Source of the DNA: Oscheius dolichura
Taxonomy: Eukaryota; Nematoda; Chromadorea; Rhabditida; Rhabditidae
NCBI GenBank assembly: GCA_932521035.1
Contig: OW051497.1
Span: 9,610,001-9,674,000 of the forward strand
Direction: 5' to 3'
DNA: 64,000 nucleotides
Notes under the pieces: model-generated
What the model was told of the DNA's origin: nothing
The model's input: the letters and a program-made list of their open reading frames with translations, nothing else
Database searches by the model: none
Position numbers and translations under genes: made by a program
Shown: positions 26,301-39,236 of the stretch, piece by piece
Layout of the letters: every line of letters begins with the position of its first letter
Numbering within the stretch: position 1 is the first letter of the stretch

Positions 26301-28124
26301 TTTTTGCCTCTTTGGATTGCGTTTTCTCTCGTTCCAGTGCTTCTTCAAAATTCCGCGTGCCTGCTTGTTGTCCCCGACCACAACATTTGTAAACATTTTC
26401 CCCGTCCCCGTCCCTTATTTCGTTAATGAGCGCCGTATAGAATACAAAATCTGGAATTTTATTGTTCCAAACCCACGCAAAACCAACAAATTATCTAGAA
26501 AAAACAAAGATATTGTAATTTTTATGGATTAGCTCAGATTTTAGGAGACAATTGCACGGGGCACCGATGTAATTTGATCCAGAAAAACATTGGCTTCCCG
26601 TCTGAACAAAGCTCAGTTGAGAATGCTTCATTTTCAATAGGGCTTTATGACGCATTCGGCGCTTTCAAGTGTATGAAACCTATAATACCTTGCTTGTTCA
26701 TTCCACCTTCTGATTTTCCTTAAAAGTATTTACTGGGTCCCGAGTTCAATATTTCTAGAAAGCGAGTGGTTCCTCCGGTTCATGCAAGCGTACCCCAGTC
26801 TTTTTTAAATCCTGCAAAATTTTGCCGGGTGCCCTTTTCTGCAGCTGGCCCATATTAAGTCTATTTCAACCAGACGGTACAGCTGCGAAGAAGACAACGC
26901 AAAGATTTCACAGTTGACCTATGTTAGCCCTTTTGAACTCTATTTGAATGTTGTATGTCAACAGGGAAAATGGCCGCCATCCATCAGTGATAATGACGTC
27001 GACAAAGCTTAAAAGGTTCCCCTCCCTCCGCTTTTGTTGTTCTCCAGAGTTTTGGACATTCCATCTTCATGTTTCCTTTAAAATGCAGGAGGAGAAATAT
27101 TTACTACAACGTAGTACACGGATGGAATCATTCTTGTTTATTTCTTTGAAGCGTTCGCTTTCCCGAGTAGGCAACAAACAACTCCTCCGAGGGGATTTTT
27201 CGAGAGATTGCTATATTTATCCGTATTTTGCAGAGGATTGCTTTGAAAAATGGCTCAATCCAATTAGATCCATGGTCATTTTGTTCAAATATCCACAATT
27301 GGTCATCGGGAACCTTTCATAATGGCGCGTTTGATGCCTTCCGCTTCCCTGTATCCCACTAATAGCATGTTACAACTAGTCTTTTGCAGAGATGTCTGAG
27401 ACATTTTAGTTCTATTTTGGCTGTCCTCGCTTTTCTTGTCTGCCACGTTCCTGTCCGTGATATCGCTTTTCAAAGTTCAAATCGGGGCTTGCTCAGTATA
27501 TGAGACAGCGGATGATAACGGGCACATAACATTACTCGCCCTATCTTCATTTCACGAATGTCTCGAAGCCTGGTATCATTCCCTAAAAAGCGTCATATCC
27601 ACTACCATCTTTAGCTGAATTTCCATACGATCTCCACTTTTGTTTGGGCTCTCCTCGACGATAAGGAAGGACATCCGTAATTTTCTTTTCTACGGGGGCA
27701 AATTCTAAAAACTGAACATAAATGCATGCTCTAATAATTCTTGTTTTGAGACAGCGATGTCCTGAGGATATACTGTCTGCCCAATTCGAAAAATTGGGAA
27801 CATCGAACATCGTCTTCTCTAATTACTCCACTGTCCGAGCAATAAGCCAGATAGGGCTCCTAATAATAACAACCTTATATTACCCCGCATCTCCCCTTTA
27901 AAGATCGATCTGTATCGATTCTAGAACCCCTACGTCACTGTAGAATTTAAAGTAAGAGGGCGGGGGATGTTCTTAGTAGGCGGGGTTGAACCGTCCCCTC
28001 TAGCGGCACTGAATCCTCGTTCCACCTCAAGCAGCCGGACCGATGGACCTTGCATTGTAAATATTTTTCAATACTTTTTGCTTCAATCGCCGTTTATCTG
28101 ACTCTAATTGCCACCATTTTAGGG
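20332..28124. other. gene-poor 7.8 kb interval
   Basis: No gene I can assemble with confidence. One minus-strand frame around 25020-24836 starts with an ATG just after a CTGACAG acceptor-like site and ends at a possible GTGACC donor; it is basic and helix-like but I could not link it to further exons. The rest shows AT-rich sequence and CT/GA-rich tracts only. The right end is the upstream region of the Na+/H+ exchanger. Confidence 0.4.
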
Positions 28125-31100
28125 ATGTGGTATAACAGTCTTGTGATATTGCTGTCATACGGGTTTAGCCGAGTTCTAGCTGGTAAGTTCGTCCTGATTT
28201 ACAGGGGAGGGAGGGATTCAAAGCCTGGGGGAACTCCTCCGATAAGCGGTTTATTTTCAGAGATGTCTCAAGACTTGGAGGTCGGCGGAAATGTAACCGA
28301 ACAGAAAGCCCATGCCATGGATTTTCTCAAAATGGACTTTCATCATACTGGTGTTCCTTTGGGTATCTGTACAACTATTCTTCTCGTAGCACTCATCAAG
28401 CCAGGTAGGTCCTTTTATTTACGGATTCACGGGGTTCTATCCTACAAAGAGCCGCCTTTTGCCATTATTGCTCTGATACAATGGAGTTATTTTTGACTCA
28501 ATTAGGCCGCCATATGATCGCGCACAAATCTTTGTGGCTATGACAATTTGTGACAATGTTAGCGGAGTTTAAGCCAGCGGAAATTAAAGAAACAGAATTG
28601 GTTGATATCAGAGTTTTGTTATCAAAGGCGAACCGGGGATCAAAAATGCGAGCCGAGCCCGAGCCGAGGCAGAAGGCAAATCAAGCCGAACCGAACAATT
28701 TTTGGGTGTTCGGCTCGAGAAAACGACAACGAAAATGACAACAAATTTGCAAAAATAGATAAGCAGTTGACGGTTTGGAGTGAAGCGCCAAAAAATTGAT
28801 GATTCTCGGCAGGGGCGTCGTATTGTTTTCCAGCTCGGCTTGAAATTTGGTGGCTCTGGCTCGGAAATAGAGCCGAACACGGGGTGCCGTACCGGGGTCA
28901 GCGCGAAAAGCGGGCCGAGCTTGAGCCGAGTCGGCTCGTCCAAGCCTGGTTTTGACACCCAATAAGGTCAAAATTATCATTAGCCTGCGGTCACTATATT
29001 TTTTGCTCATGCACCCGTGCTAATCAACCTCCATGTTTCTGTTTTCAGCTATCCTAAAAATCAGGCAGATTCCTCCTTCCATTCTCCTGTTGATTTTTGG
29101 ATTTGTTGCCTCGTGGCTTTTGAGTTTGATCCCCGAAATGGTACAATGCCCTAAACATGTTCTGATATCAATCAACTTCAGCCTCAAATCCTCGTCTTTC
29201 ACCCAGATCTATTCTTTGAACTGTATCTGCCGTTCATTATCGCTGATGCGGGATGGTTCTTACCTACGAAGGAATTCTTCCATAACATTAACCAAATCAG
29301 CCTGTATGCTTGCGTGGGGACACTTCTTAATGCAGTCTTAACGTGTAAGTTAAACTCTCCGCTACTTTTGAAATCCAGCTTCAGGTGTATTCTTGAAAGT
29401 AGTGTCCTTCACTTTCTATACCCAGGACATCACCATGCTGTCTCTCTTCACGTTCTCCGTGATTATCAGCGCTGTCGATCCTGTTGCCGTCATCTCCGTC
29501 TTCGAAGATGTCCAAGTCAACGAGAGGCTGAATATCCTTGTCTTTGGAGAGAGTTTGCTGAATGATGGGGTGGTTATTGTCAGTTTCTGAAAGGGGAACG
29601 ACCTCAAAAGGAAATTCTAGGTTTTGTACCACAGTATGAACAAAATGCTCATCGTTGGAGAGGAAAATCTGACCTATTGGGCTTACCTCCAAATTATTCC
29701 GTCATTCCTTTGGGTAGTAGGATTTGGAATAGCTTTTGGAATTGTTTTCGGATTTGTTGGTGTTCTCCTTCAGAGGTTAGAATTTTACAGATTGTTTCAA
29801 ATAAACTGCTCAGATTATACGTTGCTCATCAAGCTCTGATGCCGACGATAGCCTTAGTCATTCCCTATATGTCATATCTACTGGCTGACAGTTTTGGCTT
29901 CTCCGGGCTCGTGGCTATCATGACATGTTGCATTATCATGAAAAATTTCGCTTCCGGAAATGTCTGCCTCGAGATGCAATACACTGCTGAGTTCATTTAC
30001 AAGAATCTCGGATCATAGTAAGATTTCTTCCTGAGGAACCTAATGGTTTTAGCTCGGAGTCCTTCATCTTCGTTGTTCTTGGATATCAATCGGGTACTCT
30101 TATCCAGGAGGGAACTGACTGGCGCTTCATCCTGATGTCTATCGTTGGTATCATTGCAATCCGATTCCTGGGTAAGCGCCTCAAGTACTCTAAATCAAGC
30201 ATTTCAGTCGTCTTCACACTTACCTACATCACAAACCTCTTCGCCAAGTTCCGAGAGGACAGAATCTGCTGGAGGGATCAGTTCATCATGGCTTATGGTG
30301 GCCTCCGAGGAGCTGTCTGCTACGGTCTCATCGCTTCGGTCGATCCTCTCATTCTCAAGGAGAAGAAGCTTTATGTAACAGCGACCATCGTCATTGTGAT
30401 GTTCACCACAGTCATTCAAGGAAGTACCATTCGTGCCTTTGTCAGTCTCCTCAGTGTGCAGAGGAAGTCTGAGAATGATGACCAGAAGAAGACATCGCTT
30501 CATCACACGCTCTACCTCACCGCGAAGCATGTCACTCACTTTATGGAGGACCTTACCGCTTCGCACGAGGAGAACTCTGTAAGTTCTTATCCCACTTGCA
30601 TTCTACAGATAAACTTCAGATCTTCCGATGGGTCCGCACTGCTGATGTCAAGCTTCGCCGCTTCCTCTGTTACTACCAGAAGCCGAAAGGTGTTGCCCTT
30701 CTGGAGGATCAAATGGAGGAAGAGACGTTCTATCGTAAAGGCACTTCCTTCGCCGGACTTCCGACCGACCACTCACTGGCCAGCATGCGTCTTCCCACGT
30801 CGAAGAGCGAGCTGTTTGCTGCAGGATACAATGAGACGTAAGACCTGCTCCCTCTGCTTTTTATCATTTATTTTTTCAGAGCTTTGCTGCCTCCTTGCCG
30901 TCCAACGCTGAAGCCCTCGGTTCCTAGACTCGTCTTGCCGCCTTCCTCGCCCATTCCAAGGAATGAATCCGTCTCCGACATCATTCCCAATATCTTCAAT
31001 ACCGAACTGGAGAGGGATTCTACGAAGCACAAGAGAAAGTCCGTCTACAACCGTCACATCTTGGGATACCCGGCTCCGGCGGACCCTAACCAGTCGACAG

Positions 31101-31907
31101 ATCGTCCTGATGAGGACGAGACCGACGAATCCTGCCAGATGACGTTCCCCTACGCTAAGAGTCTCAATCAGAAGATCTTGGCTCAGCAAGCCAGAAATAT
31201 CAGCAGATCTGTCAAAGACAATGTCCACTTCCGACTCCGCTCGCCGCACAGGGCAATGACTTCCAAGGAAACCGAGTCTCCTTACAAGACGTATCACGGT
31301 AACCGGTCATCTTTTCCAATTTAATGGATTAATTTAAGCTTCGACTGCTCGTAGTTCGGCTAAGAATACGTTCCCCCCGCCGCGTTTCACCATCACCGAC
31401 GAGGAGAACAGTCCCAGTCCACCGACCTCAAACAAACCGGGCAGAGGTGAGCCGGACCGGCCCTTATGTCCTGAATTTGATTGATATCTCACAGCCTGGT
31501 AGGCTAACCATTACAGCGCAGAAACCGACCAACTCTAGATACTCCCAAATACTTCTTGTGAATAATTCAAGGGGGATACAGCTACCCGCCAAAAAATATT
31601 GGTAAATAACGTTGTGAACTCTCGCTTCTGTACTGTATAACCTTTCTATCGGTACCGATCCAAGCAGAAAGCCCTCGAATGCTCTCGTGGCATGGGACTG
31701 CGTAACAAATGCTAACCTCATTTTGCTGTGTTTGACCTTGTTTTTCCGCTTGAAGCCACGATTTTGTTTTGCTTGAAGATACCGACTAATAGTCCCGTTT
31801 CAGCCAAGAACGAGCGTAAAATTACTACCGGTACCAAGACGTTCGTTGTCGGAGCTGAGGACGAGTCCCTTATGCCAATTCATGAAGACGACGACAGTCA
31901 GAATTAG
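28125..31907 (+). CDS. Na+/H+ exchanger (SLC9/NHX family)
   Basis: Electroneutral exchange of Na+ for H+ across a membrane, controlling cytosolic or luminal pH. The spliced product is about 800 residues in twelve exons. It opens with a signal-like segment right after a CCATTTTAG acceptor, which fixes the ATG at 28125 and suggests trans-splicing. Next come the membrane core with [13 protein letters not shown], then [15 protein letters not shown] (the conserved GESLLND motif), then [13 protein letters not shown]. The C-terminal third is a hydrophilic regulatory tail, Ser/Pro-rich and ending in an acidic EDDD stretch. Several introns are 40-60 bases; intron 2 (28405-29048) is longer and contains a GC-rich insert. 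The stop lies 236 bases from the stop of the opposing otopetrin gene. Which nhx paralogue it is (plasma membrane or organellar) cannot be settled here, though the tail length suits the plasma-membrane group. Confidence 0.9.
28632..28960. repeat. GC-rich palindromic insert in the exchanger intron
   Basis: About 330 bases inside intron 2 of the Na+/H+ exchanger differ in composition from the surrounding AT-rich intron. They carry many copies of the short word GAGCCGAGC or its complement, direct at the left end and inverted at the right end, with a more ordinary centre. This looks like a small non-autonomous transposon relic or a local palindrome array. I see no transposase frame and cannot define target-site duplications. 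Confidence 0.4.
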
Positions 31908-32143
31908 CTTTATCCCCATCTGTGTTTAATTAGCTCATTTCGAGTACTAGATCTATCAGATTCCTTTGAAAACCAGCTCATGTTTGTTGAGGAGCCCCCT
32001 TTTAGTAATTATTGGTAATCCTCCCGCCTTACCAATACGAGTTCAAACCCCCTGTACGTTGTATACTTTCACTCGGTTTTCGTCTTCCCTTTAATAGCAT
32101 AATCCGACCGAAATATCATTCACTTATGATTTGTTGTGATTCA

Positions 32144-34600
32144 TTAAATTTCTGTTTCTCTTGAAGGGATATTCGGTCCCGTGTGGTGGTGCTTCTTTCG
32201 ATGGACACGGAATGTCTTCTTCCAGATCTCCGCAAAACAGGCAGAACTGTGAAATCTAAGCAAGTTGTTCGGCCTAGGGAGCAATGAAACGTCTTACCGG
32301 AAAAATATTGTTAAGGGTGAACAGCCTCGGATGAGAACAGCCCAGTAGTAGCTCCCATACATGCGGACGATCTCCTCGTCTACTCCTGCCTTCTGCGCTT
32401 CAAAGACGTTCATAAGAAACTGGGCGCAGTTCATCATGAGCAAGAGAGTGATCACTTGTTTCCCTGGTTTGAACCTCATCATTGCTGCGTTCTCTTCATC
32501 TAGAACGAGCTTGGAACTGACCAGAATGAGACCAGATTGGAGAGTTACTTGAACCTAAGCATTCTATTACCACCCATACTTGAGAAAACTGACCAAACGG
32601 AGGATGTTTGTCAAGAACATAACAACCGAGAGTTTAGTAAAGAATGTTGTGTTGGCAAAAGAGAGAATACCACCTGAAATGGAGTGTAAAAACAAAAAAG
32701 AAGCGCCTTACCAACACTGAAGACAAGTTCTCCCAGAAGTCCCAAAACCAGTAAAATTCTATCCAATAACTCCGCGCTTTCTTCCTCTTCTTCCTTCTCT
32801 TCTCCAAATTTTAGAACTCTCATTCTCCAGAACGCATAGCAAACCATAAATGTCGACATGCAGAAGAAGGCGAAGTTCGTACAGGAGAAGATCTAAAGGA
32901 GAAAGTTCCAAAAATGAGGAAGACCAACCCATTGAGCCATTTCTTTCTTGTTTGAATAAGCATTGAATACAGCGATGGCAAGGATTGTAACCACTACAAA
33001 GCCAAATCCCGCAAACAATCCTTCCGATGTCCTGGAACAGTCGATGGTCAGCAGACTTCTTCTGAGCTTATGGCGGATCTGAAGATCTTTGTGGGATTGG
33101 TTCCCAAAGATTAACCGTTTCAGGCTTCTTTGACTCCAGACTACACCAAAAAACAAAAGCAACGCCTGCACAAATGAGCGAATACTCCACCACGCAGGTG
33201 TACCTAAAAGTAGAAGTAATAAGATTAGAAGACCCTTACATGAACTCATTATAACCGCTGAACAGACATAATACACCCTTACATTCTTCCTCGTCATGAT
33301 GGTGGTCTAAAATTCAACTCAACATATTATTTGGATAGAATTTCACCTGGATAAGGCTCCCATGAAGGGGCTACACTTAAAGTGCGGTGATCATGATGAG
33401 GGCCTACGTAAGGAGCAGGCGTATAATTCTGGGCTCTTCGAATTTCAGCAATGGTTTCCACTTCCTCGTAGATAATGTATCTCAGCCACATCCAGAGGTT
33501 TGTCCCCGTCAGATGCATCAACCCTACTCGGGCGATATTTCCTCTTCCAGTGAAGATAATCTAAAAAATGGTGAAAGGAAGGAAGGGGTGTTACCTTTCC
33601 ATTACAGTACACGAACCAGATTTGGATAAAAATGAAGACCATAGCCAGGAAATTCAAAATATCAGAGACCGGAGTACATTCTCCATTTCCCTTTTCAGCT
33701 TCAGTGTTAAATCCCAAAATACAGATCACAAATATGAGACCATAGTAGATGACACCAATTAATCCAAAGACTAAAGTGATGGGTTGAAAAATAAAGAAGA
33801 AAAGACCCACCAACGCATCCCAATCGTAAATACAAGCTACCCGTAGAGCTGTTGGACAGCACCTGGAAACCTCTTTATATCTTTCAGTTAAATTTAAACG
33901 GTGTGTGCATCACAATACAATTTTGGATAAACGCAAACTGTGCGGTGCAGAGGTCTCATAACCAAAGCGAGGTTTCACAGCCAAAAGTTCATTTTCACAC
34001 CTTGCAATGAGGCTGCATTGTCTCCGGGAATAAAGTTTTAAAACCATTTGACATCCATTCTTTCTAAAGATTAACAATCTAGTTCTAACTAGGACAACAA
34101 TAGGAGGGCAACTTACAGATGGAATGACTTCTTGCCCCTGTTCGAGCATACTTCTTCGCTGTTCAGCTATCCTCCTTTGATATTGGTAGACGAGAAAGAG
34201 ACAGTAGCCAATGAAGAGTATAGAGCCACCGAAAAGCCAGACTCCCAGGACCTGAAGAGTTTCGAAGGACTTGAAAAGGAAGAACTCATACTAGGTCCTG
34301 TGCAGAAGCAACAGTTGAGCTTCTCTTCTCAGTTGAGATCAAATTAGATAATTCTATAACAATTCCACCTATGACAATTAATATCATATAAAAGCAGGTA
34401 AATAATTTAAAGACATAGGCTCTGAATTGGTTTATCGATGACATTACGAGCTACTCTTACCTGGATTCTTTATTACTAGTCCAAAATTCATGTTGTTTAT
34501 TTTTCCGTAGGCTGACAACTGGTGGAGCGGACGCGGTGGAGTCGGAAGAGTCGGAATCCGACGAAGCTGCCGCATCCATCATTCCTATGCTATCCTCCAT
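32144..34600 (-). CDS. otopetrin-like proton channel
   Basis: Multi-pass membrane protein of the otopetrin family, whose studied members are H+-selective channels opened by extracellular acid. Thirteen exons join to about 590 residues: a Ser/Asp-rich cytoplasmic N-terminus, then roughly twelve hydrophobic helices. Family landmarks are YLRLGC plus FGLIG in the first repeat, ILNFLAMVFIFIQIWFV, GLMHLTGTNLWMWLRY, an EEECKG loop, YTCVVEYSLICAG, DCSRTSEGLFAGF, and in the second repeat MMNCAQFLMN with PLTIFFRFHSSACFAEIW at the end. The ATG at 34600 follows TTTTCAGG directly, so the mRNA is probably trans-spliced. One intron (after residues KKPET) is only about 50 bases. It lies tail-to-tail with the Na+/H+ exchanger. 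C. elegans has a multigene otpl family; I cannot assign the orthologue. Confidence 0.88.
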
Positions 34601-35619
34601 CCTGAAAACATAATTCCCAAATACTGAACGTTCTAGAAAATAATAACATTAAGATCTGCCATAAAAGGCGGGATAAGCAGCTTGTCTATGAATAAACTGC
34701 TGCTTATCGCTTTTTGAGAATAGATAGATCGATTCCCAAGGCCTCTGCAAACAGTGCCCGTTGCATTTTACGTTGAGGTGTGTTGAGTCATATTTAATGT
34801 AAACAGAAAGAAGACTTCCCGTGAGGAATAGCTCAGATATAGTCTAGGAATCGAATTAACCATTTGGCGGTCCATTGGTTGCAAGCGATAGGCATACGGA
34901 TGGAAGTAAGAAGTTACAAACAGCTGTGTTTGTGGATCCAGTTGACTCTGTTGTGGACTGGTGATCTTTGCCGCGCAAACGAGTTCCGCTATATAGCCAC
35001 CCCATTCAAACCGTTTAATTGTTTACTGACGAAGTAGAGCACAAAAATGCGTAAGAACTGGCGGTTAAAAGTATCTTTGTGTAGTTAAGAACGCTAGGAA
35101 ACAAGGGGAAAGACAATAATTTGGTCCAGCGGGCAATGTATAGTTTTTTTTTACCAAATCAGCAAAGATTTTCACACGAACAGACTTGATAATCTCCTCT
35201 ACTCTTCAATTAACAATGGACGGATAGCGGGGGACTATGATCAAGGGTCTATGGACGGATAGCGAAGGATTTTTCGATAGAAGACACTTAGAGTTATAGG
35301 AAAAGTTAGTTTTGACCGGGAAGAAAACAAAAGCAAAGCCTCCCATCATTTCGCTTAACGAAGCCAGTATTAGCAGAAGACTGGAGTATTCGGAGATTAA
35401 CCACAATGTCCATTAGTAAAACCCGAGTCAAAACAACAAAACTCAATTATTCTCCGCGATAAGTAAACCTACTTTTTCCCATTTCCTGCCGTCCGAGGGA
35501 ATGTACTGGAAGAGAAGATGCCATTGCCCTGCCCAGCTGGTGGGTAAGAATATACGACCGGGGTCGACCTCATGGCAGACGTACTCGCCGCGCTAAAACA
35601 TTCCGCGTCACCTGAGCAA
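34601..35619. other. 1.0 kb spacer between otopetrin and DSL-like gene 1
   Basis: Upstream region of the minus-strand otopetrin gene and 3' flank of the next minus-strand gene. A near-perfect short repeat (GGACGGATAGC, 35218 and 35253) is visible. No exon could be supported. Confidence 0.4.
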
Positions 35620-38600
35620 CTATGTTCTTTTCTTGATCTGTGCTGTAAGGTTCGAAATGTTGCGGAGCTAAAAATAGCCGAAGGGGACAAATAAATAAAG
35701 ATTTATTTCATATAACATTGAAATCACAGCCAGTAGATAACACATATTAATCACGATGGAAGTGGCAGCATTCAGGTATAGTCGAGGAAAGATTTCATCA
35801 GGTAGAATATAAAGAGAATGGGGGAAGGACAACAACGTGGAAGCAGAACTAGAACGGTAAACAATGACACAAAATGAACATAAAAAGGGAAATGAACAAA
35901 AGAATACGGCAATTGAGGATCATGGGAAGCAGTGATAAGGGGGGATTTCTTCTAGGGAAGAGAAGAAATTGACTAGACTTGGTGCTCTTGACGCGACACC
36001 GAGGTCGTTGTATCACGCGTGTGTCCTCTCTAAAACAATCTCTCTCAGAGCATTTTATATAAACACCGTTGCTTCTTTTGGGGGAGGCGAGCTGCGTTTT
36101 CTTCGGTTTTTATGCCAACGCTAGAAGTTTTTCAGTTTTATCCAATTGATTGATTTATACACCACATTAATATTGGAAAAACTTTATAGTAATTAAACCG
36201 GAGAAACGGACTGGCATGGTGTTAGTAAAGCGTTTTAACAAATCGCGCAGGGAGGAGATATTGGATGGTCAGGTTATCTTACATTTCCATAATCATCCGT
36301 TCGTTCGGGCATCAGTGGTCTCCTTGGAGCTGCGGCCCATTCGTCTTCCAAAAGAGGTCGGCTAGATGACTTTCCATTAGCATAGGAAGATTCTTGCTTA
36401 TAAGCGGTGGAGGGAGTCTCGTCAGGATCAGCACGGTTCCTCAATCTGTAACAACTTTATGAAAGGCGTATGCTGGAGGAATGTGTTCTTACATGATGAA
36501 ACTGATGATAAGGCAGAGAATAAACAGCAGGGCCAAACCGAGGAGACAGCCAAGAACGATGGTCCATGTTCGGAAAGCGTAGGAGACCAATCCGCTGTCA
36601 CCGCGATCCAGAAGAACCTGGGCGCATGTTCCATTGGCACCGACGGTGTTGCAAACGATACAGTTTTGGACCTGGAAAACAATGATGTGAACATAAAAGA
36701 CAGTTAGGCTACCTGGTTTTTGTAAGAAGAAGCCCATTGGCAACTTGTGTTGCGTCCTTGATTATCGACACAGATAACATTGTTCGAATTCGGGTGGAGG
36801 CTAGCGTCACAGGTCAGATCGCAATTTTCTCCCATTCTCGAGTTAATGCATTGGACACTCAAAACAAGATTGAGCCTAGAAAACGGGTACTCTAGTCGAT
36901 ATTTCAACCTACTGTGTTCTGAGAAGAGCTCCAGTGAGGGTGTAGGATCGAGGATTCTGGTTCTGGGTAGGGGTGTACTCTGACATGTCAACGACGAAGG
37001 AATCAACCAGGGTGAGGTGGTTGAAGAAGAGCAGGGAGCCGGTTGTCTTGTGGATAACCACTCCAAGATGCTGGACGAAGACGTCGATAGCTACCTAAAG
37101 GGGAATAATGAAGAGGAACGGCCTATAGAAGCGTACCGGCTTGCTGGGGAATTGGAACTGCATGGAGTTGGTCCAGTTTCCGTTGGAGATAGAACCACTG
37201 AAGGGGTAGAAGTCTGACTGGATGAATTGGACGGATTGGCTGGAAGAGACATTGATGAACATTAAACAAAAATGTATATCTTAGTTTTCTACCATTTCAG
37301 AAAGTTCATAGCCCAAAGCAGAGGGTCTGTATGTATTTTAATCCGTTCGAGAACCCTTTTTTACTATTACCTAATACAGTTTTTATCGTGAATCATCTTC
37401 CCAACCCCCAGTTTGTCATCCCCCGCAAATAAACATCCCAGACTATTTTCTATTCATACAATCTCCTGAAAAACTACACATGTGTCATCGGGATAACTGT
37501 GTCCCCCTCTTCAAAGCAAACAAATTCAAATTTCCCCCTGTTGTCGAAGCTGCCCCCCGTTATCTTCAGAGTTGTGCTCATTTTGAATTGTTGGGGTAGC
37601 CAATGTTGGTTGATAGTCCTGCAATAGGGCAGCTGATAACAGCTTACGACCCTCTCCCCTTCCAACTTGTCCACAATGATAGGGAAAATCAATAGAGACT
37701 TACTCCTTGGCGGAGATGACAGAAGTGAAACTGAACATGCAGTCATTCTGTCCAGTTGAGGGAAGGTAGTCGCAGTATTTTCCCATGGGACAGCTGCAGG
37801 TAGTCACATTTGACAGGGAAAGATCCCCGTTCTGGTAGCTGGTCAGTCGGAAATCTACCAGAGCTCCCATCGAGCTCGGATCCGTGGCAGCATTTCCAGT
37901 CATCTGTAAATGAATTTATGGTTTTGTTTTCCCATAAGATGAGGATCCCTCGTCTCAAGCCTTTTGGTTCTGCTATCGGTTGTTCAAACAAACATCGCCT
38001 GGAGACGCCGCCAGTCCGCACGTAAACCAAAGTCATATGCATTTGGAAAGTTTTCAAAAGGTTCCTCGTAAACAAAATGTGGAAAAGAAAGATGAGTCAG
38101 CTTTCTAAATTGGGGAATTTCCCGTGGAAGGCAAGTATCGCCGTTTGGATTAGAATAGTTCGCGGGAAGGGAAGCGTGGATATGAAGACAATAAGACTGT
38201 AACTGACCAGTCTGGTAGGAGTGTTGACAATTTCAGATCGACCAATCTGCTGGTTATTTTGGTTATTTCCGGTACCAGTCTGAAATCTCAATTAGAGAAG
38301 AAGAACGAGGAGCATTACCTGTCCATTGTAGGTACCCTGCTGGTAACCTTGTTGGTACCCCTGCTGCTGCTGGTTTTGATTCTGTACCCACCTAAAAATA
38401 CCCAAAAGTTTGAGCTCAAGTGACGTTCCTCACTGTTGATTGGCTGGGTTCTGTTGACCCCTTTGTCCGTACTGCTGCTGCTGTTGCGGATTATTTAACT
38501 GTTGTCCAAATTGCTGCTGCTGGTTTCCGTACTGTTGGTTAGGGTAATTCGGTTGGTTATATCTGAAATAGGGCTTGTCTTGCATTGCCTGGAAGAGAGG

Positions 38601-39236
38601 CAATCAATCCCCCGATATGTTAACGCATAATGATTATTGCCCCGTCGATCAGATCTCATGGGAACCGTCAATCTGCTATGCGGCATCGCTTTTGTCATCT
38701 CTTCGAGCAATCATCTTTCGCACCTTGTTCACACCTAAGGGAATGTTATTTTCGCGGGGATGGCATTGACAGGCACCCGAGAAATTAAATGCATGAGATG
38801 TGATTCAAACGGCTACATACGGGGTGGGAAGGAAATGCTTTACAGAAACGGAATGGTACACTTTTAGAGCAAACAGGGGGGAATAAGTAAAGGTTAGTAG
38901 CAAAATCTATTGTGAGGGTTTCATAACATGACCCAATTGCCCTCGATTTACCGCAGAGCCATAAACGGTACAGTAAAGGGAGGCGCAGGTTAATAATCTT
39001 GTAAATCTGTTGGTTTTAAGAGAGAGAATGCGGAGATTGAACGGGATATGCTGTAACAAAAAGAGCATGTAGAAGGAAAGGCGTCAAAGACCAACAACAA
39101 AAGGGGATTACGGTACGGGAATTGAGGTGAGATTGGAGTGAAGAGCAGATACAAGTACTTACCGCTGTTGTTGTTGTTGTGGTTGATATTGACAAAATGC
39201 CAAGGGCAAGACGAACAGCCAGGCGAGACGACGCAT
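35620..39236 (-). CDS. DSL-like type I membrane protein 1, Gln-rich N-terminus
   Basis: Predicted cell-surface protein of roughly 480 residues in eleven exons. Order: signal peptide (MRRLAWLFVLPLAFC), about 100 residues of Gln/Asn-rich low complexity, an extracellular domain with a CSC...C...C cluster, then LNLVLSVQC followed by a cysteine series spaced C-8-C-3-C-12-C-9-C-12-C. That spacing matches the DSL module of Notch ligands. One transmembrane helix (TIVLGCLLGLALLFILCLII) and a Ser/Pro/Glu tail of about 70 residues complete it. No EGF repeats are present, unlike Delta/LAG-2. The tail exon boundary near 35667 is uncertain: the phase-consistent choice stops at 35620, while another frame there stays open longer. 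DSL assignment rests on cysteine spacing and the preceding beta strand, not on a search; function as a Notch co-ligand is inference. Confidence 0.6.

Noticed and set aside
26948-27322. A 124-codon plus-strand frame in the interval before the exchanger
   Set aside because: It has no recognisable motif, no matched splice sites and no start context; its length is within what AT-balanced non-coding DNA can give.
28550-28965. Overlapping frames on both strands inside the exchanger intron
   Set aside because: They follow the GC-rich palindromic insert, and the flanking exons join in phase without them.
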